DNA of 64,000 bases from Gallionella sp. (lineage in GTDB: Bacteria; Pseudomonadota; Gammaproteobacteria; Burkholderiales; Gallionellaceae): positions 1 to 64,000 of the forward strand of contig JAUXWM010000081.1 of assembly GCA_030681375.1 (NCBI GenBank), in the 5' to 3' direction. The notes beneath the pieces are model-generated. The model had not been told where the DNA came from. It saw nothing but the letters and a program-made list of their open reading frames with translations, and searched no databases. Both the position numbers and the translations under genes were made by a program. How positions within the stretch are numbered: the first letter of the stretch is position 1; each line of letters starts with the position of its first letter. This document shows positions 17,043 through 25,638 of the stretch, in pieces.

Positions 17043-19601
17043 TTAAATTTTTTCCAGCAATTCGTTGAGGAATGCACTGGTTTCTTCCGGGCGGGCCAGC
17101 ATCGCACCGCTGATCCAGAATACATCTTCGGCACGGCTGCCCAGTGTGTTGATCTTGGAGCGGTGCAGTCGTATGCCATGCTGGTCGAGAATTTGCGCGA
17201 TGCGCGCCAGCAGCCCCGGGCGGTCGCCGGAGATTAGCGACAGCACGTACATGCCATGGCGGTCACGTTCGATATTGACTTTGGTATTGATCGGAAAGTG
17301 CTTGAGCTGACGGCTTACCCGACCGGTGGTGATGGCGCCGACCTTGATACCCTGCATGATTTTTTGGGTGAGTTCGAATTCGATGTAGTTCATCAGGTCG
17401 CGGTAGGCCATGTCGCTGCGGGTGATTTCCATGACTTGAAAGCTGTTCAGTGCGTAACCATGTTGTGTGGTGTGTATCTTGGCATCAACGATGGTGTATT
17501 GCATGCGTGAGAAAAATTCACAAATGTAGGCGAATAGCCAGCGTTGATCCGGGCAATACACCATCACCTGCAAACCGGTATCCGCCCGGCTCAGACGGGT
17601 CTTTACGATGGCGGTAGCGGCATTGACCCTGAAAGCCAGCAAGCGGGTATGCCAGGCGATTTCCTGCGCTTCGTGATCCAGAAAATAGCTGTCATCGAGC
17701 TGCGCCCAAAGCAGGCGGTAGGATTCCGGCGCGATGGCATATAAATTCAGCGTGGCTGCGGCTTGTTCGCGTATTTCGTCCAGACGATTGGCGGCCACGC
17801 CTTCTTTCATATAGCGGCGCGTCAACTGGAACAGGTCTTCCATCAGTTTGCCTTTCCAGGCATTCCAGACCTTGGGGCTGGTGCCTTGCACATCGGCAAC
17901 GGTCAGCAAATACAGCGCTACCAGATAGCGCTCATTCCTGATTTTGTCTGCGAAAGCGGCGATTACTTCCGGATCGGCCAGATCCTGCTTTTGTGCGGTG
18001 GCGGACAGGGTGAGATGCTGTTCGACCAGCCAGACTACCAGGTCGCTGTCGTCGCGGCTCAGCTGATGGTGTGTGCAGAACAGGCGAGCATCCTTTTTAC
18101 CCAGCAGCGCATGATCGCCGCCGCGTCCCTTGGCGATGTCGTGGAACAGTCCGGCGATGTACAGCACTTCGGGGCGGGCAAATTCACCCATCAGTTTGTT
18201 GCATAGCGGCAGTTCATGTGCGTGTTTGCTCAAGGCGAAACGGCGCAAATTACGCACCACCATCATGATGTGCTTGTCCACCGTATAGACGTGGAACAGG
18301 TCGTGCTGCATCTGCCCGACGATGCGCCCGAAGGCGGGCAGGTAGCGTCCCAGAATGCCATACTGGTGCATGCGGCGCAGCGCGTGTGTGACGCCCTGCG
18401 GCTGGCGCAGGATTTCCATGAAACGCGCGCGGTTGCGCGGATTGCGACGGAATGACGCGCCTATGTGCAATTGCGCACGCCACAAGGCGCGCAAGGTCAG
18501 GGCGGTAATATCCGTCAGTTCAGCGTGCTGTTGCAGGATTAGAAAGAGCTCAAATATCGCCTCCGGCGTATGCTCGAACAATTGCTCATCGCGTATCTCC
18601 AGCAGGCTGCCGATGACGCGAAATCGTGCGTTCAGCGTGTGTTGCGGCGGCGCTTCCTGAAACAGGTGGTCGTGCAGATTTTGCAGCAAGATGGTGTTGA
18701 ACTGGCGCACCGCGAGTTTGGTGCGGTAATAACGCTGCATCAAATGTTCGCTGGCGCGCCGATTGGCAGAAGGAGCGATGCCCATTTGTTCGGCCAGCGC
18801 GGTTTGAAAGTCGAACAGCAGGCGGTCTTCGCGACGATGGGCGAGATAATGAAGCCGGGTGCGCAGTGTTTGCAGCAGGCTGTCGTGGCGTGCGATCTGG
18901 CGCGCCTCGGTCGTCGTGATCAATCCGGCTTCGGCAAGCTCTGTCCAGTGCGTGCCCAGTCCCGCCGCGCGACTGATCCAGGTAACGGTTTGCAGATCGC
19001 GCAAGCCGCCCGGACTCTCCTTGATATTGGGTTCAAGATTAAAGTCGGCATCATCAAACCGGTTGTGACGCTGTTGCTGCTCGTGCAGTTTGGCAAGGAA
19101 AAAATCGCGCGGATTCAGCTGATCGCGTATGGCGACCCCCAGTTCGTCAAAAAGCAGTGTATTGCCACACAGCAGGCGAGCCTCCAGCAAATTGGTCTGC
19201 ACCGTGATATCAGCGGCTTCGTTTAAGCATTCCGCCACGCTGCGGATGCTGTGACCCACTTCCATGCCGATGTCCCACAGCAGGGCGATCAATTCGTGCA
19301 GCTTGTGCTGCAAGGTGGCATCAGCTTCGCCATCCAGCAGTATCAGCAGATCAATATCCGATTTTGGATACAATTCACCGCGACCGTAGCCGCCGACTGC
19401 GATGAGCGCGGCGTTGTCAGGCAAGGCGAGTTGCTGCCAGATATGGCGCAAATAACGATCTATCAGCTTGCTGTGCGCGCTGAGCAGCCGCGCCGCCTTG
19501 GGCTGTTGCAGAAATTTTTGCTCTAGAGCCAGACGGTCGCGGCGCAATGCTGCACGCAGTGCGGGAATATCAGAACCTTGAGGAATCGGTGCGTCCGGCA
19601 T
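17043..19601 (-). CDS. glnD: [Protein-PII] uridylyltransferase / uridylyl-removing enzyme
   Basis: The 852-residue bifunctional nitrogen sensor attaches UMP to PII proteins and removes it in response to glutamine. The nucleotidyltransferase motif VGGYGRGELYPKSDIDLLI is near residues 68-86. The HD hydrolase domain contains GLFHDIAKGRGGDH at about 482-495. Two ACT domains follow at the C-terminus (about 690-770 and 795-852), where SGDRPGLLARIAQILDQHGI is a typical ACT start. Length is normal. It lies next to map, as in many proteobacteria, and is convergent with the YhdH gene only 12 bp away. Confidence 0.95.
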   Translation of the reverse strand: MPDAPIPQGSDIPALRAALRRDRLALEQKFLQQPKAARLLSAHSKLIDRYLRHIWQQLALPDNAALIAVGGYGRGELYPKSDIDLLILLDGEADATLQHKLHELIALLWDIGMEVGHSIRSVAECLNEAADITVQTNLLEARLLCGNTLLFDELGVAIRDQLNPRDFFLAKLHEQQQRHNRFDDADFNLEPNIKESPGGLRDLQTVTWISRAAGLGTHWTELAEAGLITTTEARQIARHDSLLQTLRTRLHYLAHRREDRLLFDFQTALAEQMGIAPSANRRASEHLMQRYYRTKLAVRQFNTILLQNLHDHLFQEAPPQHTLNARFRVIGSLLEIRDEQLFEHTPEAIFELFLILQQHAELTDITALTLRALWRAQLHIGASFRRNPRNRARFMEILRQPQGVTHALRRMHQYGILGRYLPAFGRIVGQMQHDLFHVYTVDKHIMMVVRNLRRFALSKHAHELPLCNKLMGEFARPEVLYIAGLFHDIAKGRGGDHALLGKKDARLFCTHHQLSRDDSDLVVWLVEQHLTLSATAQKQDLADPEVIAAFADKIRNERYLVALYLLTVADVQGTSPKVWNAWKGKLMEDLFQLTRRYMKEGVAANRLDEIREQAAATLNLYAIAPESYRLLWAQLDDSYFLDHEAQEIAWHTRLLAFRVNAATAIVKTRLSRADTGLQVMVYCPDQRWLFAYICEFFSRMQYTIVDAKIHTTQHGYALNSFQVMEITRSDMAYRDLMNYIEFELTQKIMQGIKVGAITTGRVSRQLKHFPINTKVNIERDRHGMYVLSLISGDRPGLLARIAQILDQHGIRLHRSKINTLGSRAEDVFWISGAMLARPEETSAFLNELLEKI

Positions 19602-19618
19602 GATTATTAACCTGAAAA

Positions 19619-19829
19619 AGCAGTCTCACGCACAGGCGCGGAGAACGCGGAGAAAACAAACTCTAAACATTTGCCCATTGAAGCTAATTCAGCAAAAAGC
19701 AGTCTCACGCGGAGGCGCGGAGGACGCGGAGAAAACAACATGCGATAACAATCTCTCACAAAAAACATTTGCCCATTGAAGCTAATTCAGCTTTTTAAAT
19801 GGTTTTGAATTTCTCCGCGTTCTCCGCGC
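19619..19829. repeat. Direct and inverted repeats between map and glnD
   Basis: Two direct copies, at about 19619-19692 and 19698-19790, share GCAGTCTCACGC, GGCGCGGAG, ACGCGGAGAAAAC and ACATTTGCCCATTGAAGCTA. A perfect 20-bp inverted match of 19636-19655 lies at 19810-19829 (TTTCTCCGCGTTCTCCGCGC). The region could fold into a long hairpin. I see no gene in it. Both neighbours are on the minus strand, so this is the map to glnD spacer. Confidence 0.8.
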
Positions 19830-19835
19830 GTTATC

Positions 19836-20630
19836 TTACAACGGTGTCGGAGCGGGGCAGCCGGCGGATACGGTTAGCACTTCGAAGCCGGTTTCGGTGA
19901 CCAGCAGGGTGTGTTCGTATTGCGCGGACAGGCTGTGGTCGCGGGTTACGACGGTCCAGCCGTCGCCCAGTTGCTTGATGTCTTTTTTTCCGGCATTGAT
20001 CATCGGTTCTATGGTGAAAATCATCCCGGCTTCCAGTCTCAAGCCCGTTTTTGGACGGCCGTAATGCAGCACTTGCGGCTCTTCATGGAATTTTGCGCCT
20101 ATGCCGTGGCCGCAAAATTCGCGTACCACGCTATAGCCCAGCGGCTCGACGAAACTCTGGATTGCATGGCCGATATCGCCCAGATAGGAACCGGCCTTGA
20201 CTGTACGGATGCCGCGCCACAATGACTGATAGGTCGTCTCGCATAAGCGTTTGGCCTGAATAGAGGGTTCGCCCACGTAAAACATGCGGCTGCTGTCGCC
20301 GTGATACCCGTCCTTGATGACCGTGATGTCCAGATTGACGATGTCGCCGTTCTTCAGCACCTTGTCACTCGGTACGCCGTGACAAATCTGATGATTGATC
20401 GATGAACAGATGGATTTTGGGTAGGGCTTGTGGCCTCCGGGCGCGTAGTTGAGCGGGGCGGGAATGGCCTGTTGTACATTGACGATGAGGTCATGGCACA
20501 GCTGGTCCAGCTCATTGGTGGTGATACCGGCTTTGACAAAGGGAGTTATGTAATCAAGCACTTCGCTGGTCAGTCGGCCTGCGATGCGCATTTTTTCGAT
20601 TTCTTGTGCTGTCTTGATGGAAACGGACAT
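19836..20630 (-). CDS. map: Methionine aminopeptidase type I
   Basis: The 264-residue metalloenzyme removes the initiator methionine. Metal ligands are visible: Asp in NLDITVIKDG, Asp in GYHGDSSRMF, His in FCGHGIGAKFHEEP, and Glu in FTIEPMIN plus a late QYEHTLLVTETG. The N-terminus SIKTAQEIEKMRIAGRL is the family start, so I use the ATG at 20630. An in-frame ATG at 20669 would add 13 residues, and neither has a strong ribosome binding site. In E. coli map and glnD are also neighbours. Confidence 0.94.
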   Translation of the reverse strand: MSVSIKTAQEIEKMRIAGRLTSEVLDYITPFVKAGITTNELDQLCHDLIVNVQQAIPAPLNYAPGGHKPYPKSICSSINHQICHGVPSDKVLKNGDIVNLDITVIKDGYHGDSSRMFYVGEPSIQAKRLCETTYQSLWRGIRTVKAGSYLGDIGHAIQSFVEPLGYSVVREFCGHGIGAKFHEEPQVLHYGRPKTGLRLEAGMIFTIEPMINAGKKDIKQLGDGWTVVTRDHSLSAQYEHTLLVTETGFEVLTVSAGCPAPTPL

Positions 20631-20770
20631 ATCTGTTTGGATTTCTTGTAAGGTGTCCGAGGATAGCATGATAGAAAGATTCCCGACAAATACGTTTAGG
20701 AACTAAATTCGCGTAACCGTTGACTAAGCAATGCCGCAAATTACGGCAACTCATACACTCAGGAGACAAT

Positions 20771-21103
20771 ATGAAACAAACCTTGGCTATCGTTTTGTTA
20801 CTTTCGGCGACTACGAGCGCCTATGCAGTAGATGGCGGCGCGGTGCTCGGCGGCGCATTGGGCGGGGCAGCCGGTGCGGCTGTAGGTCACAGCATGGGTG
20901 GGCAAAGTGGTGCGATACTCGGCGCGGCCATCGGCGGCGGAACCGGCGCGGCTATCGGCAGCAGTTCGGCTGCGCCACAACAAGTTCAGCCTGCTCCGGT
21001 AAAGGTAAGCACGGTCAAGCGCCATCGCGATGAAAACAAGAAGGAACATCACGATCGCGATCGCGACCATGACCGCAAGCATGATAAAGATCACGATGAC
21101 TAA
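20771..21103 (+). CDS. Glycine-zipper secreted protein with charged C-terminal tail
   Basis: The 110-residue protein has a signal peptide (MKQTLAIVLLLSATTSAYA, cleavage expected after AYA). A glycine-zipper region follows, with repeated GxxxG spacing (GGALGGAAGAAVGHSMGG and GAAIGGGTGAAIGSS, residues about 24-63). The tail is a low-complexity run of His, Asp, Lys and Arg. Glycine-zipper segments often associate with the outer membrane, and the His/Asp-rich tail could bind metal ions; both are inferences. A perfect AGGAGACAAT precedes the ATG, and a strong terminator follows 17 bp after the gene. Confidence 0.75.
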   Translation: MKQTLAIVLLLSATTSAYAVDGGAVLGGALGGAAGAAVGHSMGGQSGAILGAAIGGGTGAAIGSSSAAPQQVQPAPVKVSTVKRHRDENKKEHHDRDRDHDRKHDKDHDD

Positions 21104-21120
21104 ATCACCCTAATGGCATA

Positions 21121-21151
21121 AACGGCTGCCCAACCCGGGCAGCCGTTTTTT
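21121..21151 (+). terminator. Rho-independent terminator after the glycine-zipper gene
   Basis: An 11-bp perfect stem AACGGCTGCCC/GGGCAGCCGTT with loop AACCC is followed by a run of six T. Confidence 0.92.
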
Positions 21152-21170
21152 CGTAAACTCCTGGGTGGAA

Positions 21171-21434
21171 TCAGATTCTCGAACGAACACCGTGATAATT
21201 TTGCACGGTTGAAAAGAGGATGGCGATATCCTGTTGTGTCAGCTTCGGGTAGTGATCACGCAAGGCTTGAAGTGCAGATAATTTCAGGGGCATACCTGAT
21301 AGTCCCTGCTGCTTATCGAGGAAAGGAGCTGTAATGAGGCAGGCTGTTTCAAAACAACTGCGTAGATGGTTATGGGTGCGTCTATCATTGCTGCTGTAGT
21401 CATCTGTGCTGTCGGCGGTGGTATTTGTGGTCAT
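21171..21434 (-). CDS. Small uncharacterised protein
   Basis: This 87-residue protein has an N-terminus rich in Thr, Asp and Ser. A helical region follows (CFETACLITAPFLDKQQGL, then LKLSALQALRDHYPKLTQQDIAILFSTV). I recognise no family. I prefer the ATG at 21434 (AAAGGA about eight bases upstream) to the one at 21476. It starts 45 bp downstream of the PPK2 stop codon on the same strand, so it may be co-transcribed with it. Confidence 0.5.
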   Translation of the reverse strand: MTTNTTADSTDDYSSNDRRTHNHLRSCFETACLITAPFLDKQQGLSGMPLKLSALQALRDHYPKLTQQDIAILFSTVQNYHGVRSRI

Positions 21435-21479
21435 GGCATATCCTTTCAAAAAATTAGGGTGGCACTCCTGTTGCAATCG

Positions 21480-22373
21480 CTAATACACTTTGGGCACAAA
21501 ATTTTGTGTGGAAATTTTCGGGCGCTTGTAACCGGTGTCGGGCTGACGTTCAGGTAATTCGAGTTCGACAGGTTTCAGATCAGTATAGGGGACTTGCTGC
21601 AATAAATGAGCGATGCAATTCAGTCTGGCCTTCTTTTTATCGTCTGCATTCACCACGTACCATGGCGTGAGCGGGGTGTCGGTCCTGGCGAACATGATGT
21701 CTTTTGCCTGTGAGTATTCGACCCAATGCTTACGCGACTCGATGTCCATCGTGCTCAATTTCCAGCGTTTGATCGGGCTGCGCATCCGTTCCTGGAATCG
21801 CCTCTCCTGCTCATCATCACCCACTGAAAACCAATACTTGATTACAAAAATACCGGAACGAACCAGCATTTCCTCGAAAACGGGGGCGGCGCGTAGAAAC
21901 TCTTCATACTCCTCCTCGGTGCAAAACCCCATTACGCGTTCTACTCCTGCGCGGTTGTACCAACTGCGGTCGAATAGCACGATCTCACCACGGGCTGGCA
22001 GATGAGAAACATAGCGCTGAAAGTACCACTGCCCGCGTTCTCTTTCCGTGGGTGAACTTAAAGCCGCGACACGACAAATACGCGGATTCAAACTTTCCGT
22101 GATGCGCTTGATCACGCCCCCCTTGCCTGCGGCATCCCGCCCCTCGAAAATAACGACCACTTTCAGGCCCTGAAGTCGCACCCACTCTTGCAGCTTGATG
22201 AGTTCGAATTGCAGGTGCGCAATTTCCTCGATGTACTTGTAATTCTTCGGCGGATTGCGCAGCTTTGTCTGTTCGGCGGAATGCCAATACTGCTCAACTG
22301 CGTTGGTTTCCTTGGCATCCGCAATGACCTCGCCGGAATTTTCAGCCGATGCTGCTGCTTTTTTATTTTTCAT
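21480..22373 (-). CDS. ppk2: Polyphosphate kinase 2 (PPK2 family, one domain)
   Basis: The 297-residue kinase uses polyphosphate to phosphorylate nucleotides. The Walker A-like FEGRDAAGKGGVIKRI is near residue 80, and the lid and Walker B segments follow (SSPTERERGQWYFQRYV, LFDRSWYNRAGVERVMGF). The end of the protein, SIESRKHWVEYSQAKD-like followed by PWYVVNADDKKKARLN, is typical of class I PPK2. The ATG at 22373 has a strong GGGGAGGAAAT site; the longer frame from 22451 is less likely. Whether it prefers ADP, GDP or AMP cannot be read from the sequence. Confidence 0.92.
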   Translation of the reverse strand: MKNKKAAASAENSGEVIADAKETNAVEQYWHSAEQTKLRNPPKNYKYIEEIAHLQFELIKLQEWVRLQGLKVVVIFEGRDAAGKGGVIKRITESLNPRICRVAALSSPTERERGQWYFQRYVSHLPARGEIVLFDRSWYNRAGVERVMGFCTEEEYEEFLRAAPVFEEMLVRSGIFVIKYWFSVGDDEQERRFQERMRSPIKRWKLSTMDIESRKHWVEYSQAKDIMFARTDTPLTPWYVVNADDKKKARLNCIAHLLQQVPYTDLKPVELELPERQPDTGYKRPKISTQNFVPKVY

Positions 22374-22502
22374 ATTTCCTCCCCGGGTTGGAATAGCAAG
22401 TTGCCTCACTGCCGCGTTTCTTCCTGTAAGCGACAATCGACCAGGACGCATGCTCCATGCAAGCTAAAAAACGTCTTTTTAACAACAGCATACTTAAGCA
22501 GT

Positions 22503-23723
22503 TTACTGGTAACGCAATGCCTCGATGGGATCAAGCATTGCGGCCTTGCGGGCCGGATAGTAGCCGAAGAAGATACCCACTGTCGCCGCAACGCCGAACG
22601 CCACCAGCACCGAGCTGCCCGAGATGATCACCATTGTGCCCGTCAGACTATAGGTCAGCAGGGCGCCGCCTATGCCCAGCAACAGTCCGATGAAACAACC
22701 CACCACCGAAATGATGATGGCTTCCAGCAAAAATTGCAGCAGGATGTCGCGCTCGCGTGCGCCTATGGCCATGCGTATGCCGATCTCGCGGGTGCGCTCG
22801 GTGACGGAAACTAGCATGATGTTCATGATGCCTATGCCGCCGACCAACAGTGAAACCGAGGCGATGGCGCCCAGCAACAGCGACATGACACGCGTGCTTT
22901 CGGCGGCGGAATCCGCCACGGCGGTGAGGTTGCGCAGCGAGAAATCGGAATCCTGTCCCTCGCGGATGCGGTGCCGCTGACGCAGCAATGCGGTCATGGA
23001 TTGCTCCGCTTCCGGCATGATTTCCTGCGTGGTGGTCTGCACCATGACCATGCGCACCGATCCCGGAAACTGTGTGCCGAAAACGTTGCGCTGCGCAGTG
23101 GTGATCGGGATGATGATGGAGTCATCCTGATCGCGCCCATCCATGCCCTGGCCTTTTATGCCTAATACGCCGAGTACCACGAAGGGACTTTGCCGGATGC
23201 GCATAGTTTTGCCGACCGGGTCTTCGTCGCCGAACAAATTTTGCGCCGTCGTCTGGCCTATTAATGCGACGCGCGTGGCTGAACGCACGTCTGAGGCGGT
23301 GAAGGCTGAGCCGCTCACCACCGGCCAGGCGCGCGCATCCAGATAGGCCGGCGTGCTGCCGATTACCGAGGTATTCCAGTTGTTCGGCCCATAGACCACT
23401 TGTGCGCTGCCGGGGTGTATCGGCGCGGCGGCTTGTATGCCGGGCAGTTCGGCGATGGCATCCGCATCGCTGATCGTCAGCGTATAGCCTCCGCCGTGAC
23501 CGGAGCGCACCCCGCCCGCAGACGTGCTGCCGGAGAGCAGAATGAACAGATTGCTGCCCATCGCGCTGATAGTTTGATTGATCGCGTATTGCGCACCCTG
23601 GCCGATGGCCATCATCAATACCACCGCGCCGACGCCGATCACCATGCCCAGCATGGTCAGTATGGTGCGCATGCGATTGGCGCCCATCGCACGCCACGCT
23701 TCGCCCAGCATCGCGAGCGTCAT
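22503..23723 (-). CDS. MacB-type ABC transporter permease
   Basis: The 406-residue protein has one N-terminal membrane helix, a large periplasmic domain (about 45-285) and three C-terminal helices of the FtsX type (GIGIMNIMLVSVTERTREIG, then IGARERDILLQFLLEAI). This is the permease half of a MacB exporter; its ATPase is a separate gene overlapping by four bases upstream. Tripartite MacAB-TolC systems export macrolides, peptides, heme precursors or lipids, and the substrate here is unknown. A conserved ending (AARLDP-like AAMLDPIEALRYQ) shows it is full length. Confidence 0.9.
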   Translation of the reverse strand: MTLAMLGEAWRAMGANRMRTILTMLGMVIGVGAVVLMMAIGQGAQYAINQTISAMGSNLFILLSGSTSAGGVRSGHGGGYTLTISDADAIAELPGIQAAAPIHPGSAQVVYGPNNWNTSVIGSTPAYLDARAWPVVSGSAFTASDVRSATRVALIGQTTAQNLFGDEDPVGKTMRIRQSPFVVLGVLGIKGQGMDGRDQDDSIIIPITTAQRNVFGTQFPGSVRMVMVQTTTQEIMPEAEQSMTALLRQRHRIREGQDSDFSLRNLTAVADSAAESTRVMSLLLGAIASVSLLVGGIGIMNIMLVSVTERTREIGIRMAIGARERDILLQFLLEAIIISVVGCFIGLLLGIGGALLTYSLTGTMVIISGSSVLVAFGVAATVGIFFGYYPARKAAMLDPIEALRYQ

Positions 23724-24415
23724 GCTGCTACCTCTCGTACCGGTTCATCGCTAACGATACGCCCGTCGTGAAAGTGCACCTGACGTTTAGCGTGTCGCGC
23801 GATGTCGGCTTCATGCGTGACCAGCACAATGGTGATGCCTTCTAAGTTCAACGCGTCGAACAGCGCCATGATCTCCTCACCGGTGCGGCTGTCGAGGTTG
23901 CCCGTAGGCTCATCCGCCAGCAACAGACGCGGCTTATTCACTAGCGCGCGGGCAATTGCCACGCGTTGTTGCTGTCCGCCGGAAATCTGGTTGGGCAGCG
24001 AGTCCGCCTTGTCGCTCAAACCCACCTTGGATAGCATCTCATCGGCGCGACCTTGACGTTCAGTCAGTTCGACTCCGGAATAAATAAGCGGCAGGGCGAC
24101 ATTGTCACGCAACGACATGCGTTGCAGCAGATTAAAGCCCTGAAATACGAAACCGATGGTGTGATTGCGCAGCAGGGCCAGTTCGTCACGATCAAGTGAC
24201 GCCACCGGGCGGCCATCCAGAACATAGCTACCGATAGTCGGCGCATCCAGACAGCCGAGTATGTTCATGAAAGTAGATTTGCCCGATCCGGAAGGCCCCA
24301 TGATGGCGACGAATTCGCCCGCTTTTATGGTCAGATTCACGTCTTTCAAAGCCGGAAACAGACCGGCGGAAGTCTGATAGGACTTGCTCAGGCCTTCGAT
24401 GCGTATCACGCTCAT
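23720..24415 (-). CDS. MacB-type ABC transporter ATPase
   Basis: The 231-residue ATPase of the LolD/MacB class has Walker [10 protein letters not shown] (about 40-48), Q-loop [10 protein letters not shown], signature [14 protein letters not shown], Walker [13 protein letters not shown] and switch His in LVTHEAD. It overlaps the permease gene by four bases and the adaptor gene by one base, so the three are one translational unit. Split ATPase and permease genes are a common alternative to fused MacB. Confidence 0.93.
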   Translation of the reverse strand: MSVIRIEGLSKSYQTSAGLFPALKDVNLTIKAGEFVAIMGPSGSGKSTFMNILGCLDAPTIGSYVLDGRPVASLDRDELALLRNHTIGFVFQGFNLLQRMSLRDNVALPLIYSGVELTERQGRADEMLSKVGLSDKADSLPNQISGGQQQRVAIARALVNKPRLLLADEPTGNLDSRTGEEIMALFDALNLEGITIVLVTHEADIARHAKRQVHFHDGRIVSDEPVREVAA

Positions 24416-25638
24416 CAGAACATTCTCATGCGCAGCGGCTGTGAGCTGCTGCCTTGTACGTTGCCGTCGGGCTGTGTTTCTCCGGTTACCACCTGGTCGC
24501 CCGCCTTGAGCTCACCCGCGAGAATCTCGGTATTGCGGTTGTCAGTGATGCCCAGCCTTACTTTGACAGGCAGGAGTTCGCCGTTTTTCAGCACATAAAC
24601 CTTGCCGGAATAACCTTCGTGTCCGGCGTTATTCTTCGCGCCCTTTGTTGAGGATGAACGCGAACTACCCTTCTTATCTGATTGATTATCTGTATATTGT
24701 TTTTTATCTTCATTGGCGGGTTTGAAGCGCAGGGCGGCGTTGGGAACGAGCAATACCTGTTTGCGTTCAGCCACTGCGATACTCACATAAGTCGTCATGC
24801 CGGGCAGTAATATCTGCTCCGGGTTATTCACATTAATCACCACATCGTAAGTGACGACGTTTTGCAGCGTGGTCGGATTCATGCGTATCAATTTGACTAC
24901 GCCCTGAAAGTTGCGGTCCGGGAAAGCATCGACAGTGAAGTGCGCGGCCTGACCGATGCGGATATTACCGATATCCGCTTCGGCAAAATTGGCGTCTATC
25001 TGCATCTTGGACAAATCCTGGGCGATTTTGAACAGTGTCGGTGTCTGCAAACTGGCGGCCACGGTTTGTCCGACATCCACCGATCTATCCACCACCACGC
25101 CGGACACGGGAGAACGTATCACCGAGTAGGCGAGGTTGGCACGGTCTTTTTCCACGGTCGCACGGGCCAGTTGCAATTGCGCCTGGGCGGACTTTCTGGC
25201 CTGTACGGTCGTGTCCAGTTCCAGGCGGGAGGCGTATTCCTGAGCGTATAAATTCCGGGTGCGCGCCTCGTTGGCCATCGCCAGTTCCAGTAAGGCGTTC
25301 GCACTCTGCACATTGGCCAGGCTTTGTTTTTGTTGCGCGGCCAGCAGCGAGTTATCCAGTTCCAGCAGTATCTGTCCCTTGTCGACTGCGCTGTTGAAAT
25401 CCACATACAGCTTTTTGACGGTGCCGGAAACCTGAGTGCCGACATTCACCAGCGTCACCGGATTGATTGTGCCATTGGCGGAAACCGTCAGCTTGATGTC
25501 GCCTTGCTCTGCGGCTTGCAGACGATATTGCTGTTCGAGGGTAGGCTGGTTGATTTGCTGGTAGGCGACATAGCCTGCCGCAATCAGGAAAACAGCGATC
25601 AGCGACAGCACGAGAGGCGTATGCAGTAATTTTTTCAT
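24415..25638 (-). CDS. MacA-like periplasmic adaptor protein
   Basis: The 407-residue membrane-fusion protein has an N-terminal membrane anchor (LVLSLIAVFLIAAGYVAY), a lipoyl/barrel-sandwich half (SANGTINPVTLVNVGTQVSG), a coiled-coil hairpin (about 95-165), the second lipoyl half (YSVIRSPVSGVVVDRSVDVG) and beta-barrel and proximal domains. A Ser/Lys-rich insertion (about 310-330) is unusual for the family. It bridges the MacB-like permease and the TolC-like channel encoded just upstream. Confidence 0.9.
   Translation of the reverse strand: MKKLLHTPLVLSLIAVFLIAAGYVAYQQINQPTLEQQYRLQAAEQGDIKLTVSANGTINPVTLVNVGTQVSGTVKKLYVDFNSAVDKGQILLELDNSLLAAQQKQSLANVQSANALLELAMANEARTRNLYAQEYASRLELDTTVQARKSAQAQLQLARATVEKDRANLAYSVIRSPVSGVVVDRSVDVGQTVAASLQTPTLFKIAQDLSKMQIDANFAEADIGNIRIGQAAHFTVDAFPDRNFQGVVKLIRMNPTTLQNVVTYDVVINVNNPEQILLPGMTTYVSIAVAERKQVLLVPNAALRFKPANEDKKQYTDNQSDKKGSSRSSSTKGAKNNAGHEGYSGKVYVLKNGELLPVKVRLGITDNRNTEILAGELKAGDQVVTGETQPDGNVQGSSSQPLRMRMF

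Noticed and set aside
22503..24415. Possible frameshift splitting a single macB gene
   Set aside because: Both halves are full length with a proper start and a four-base overlap. Separate ATPase and permease genes are normal for this transporter class.
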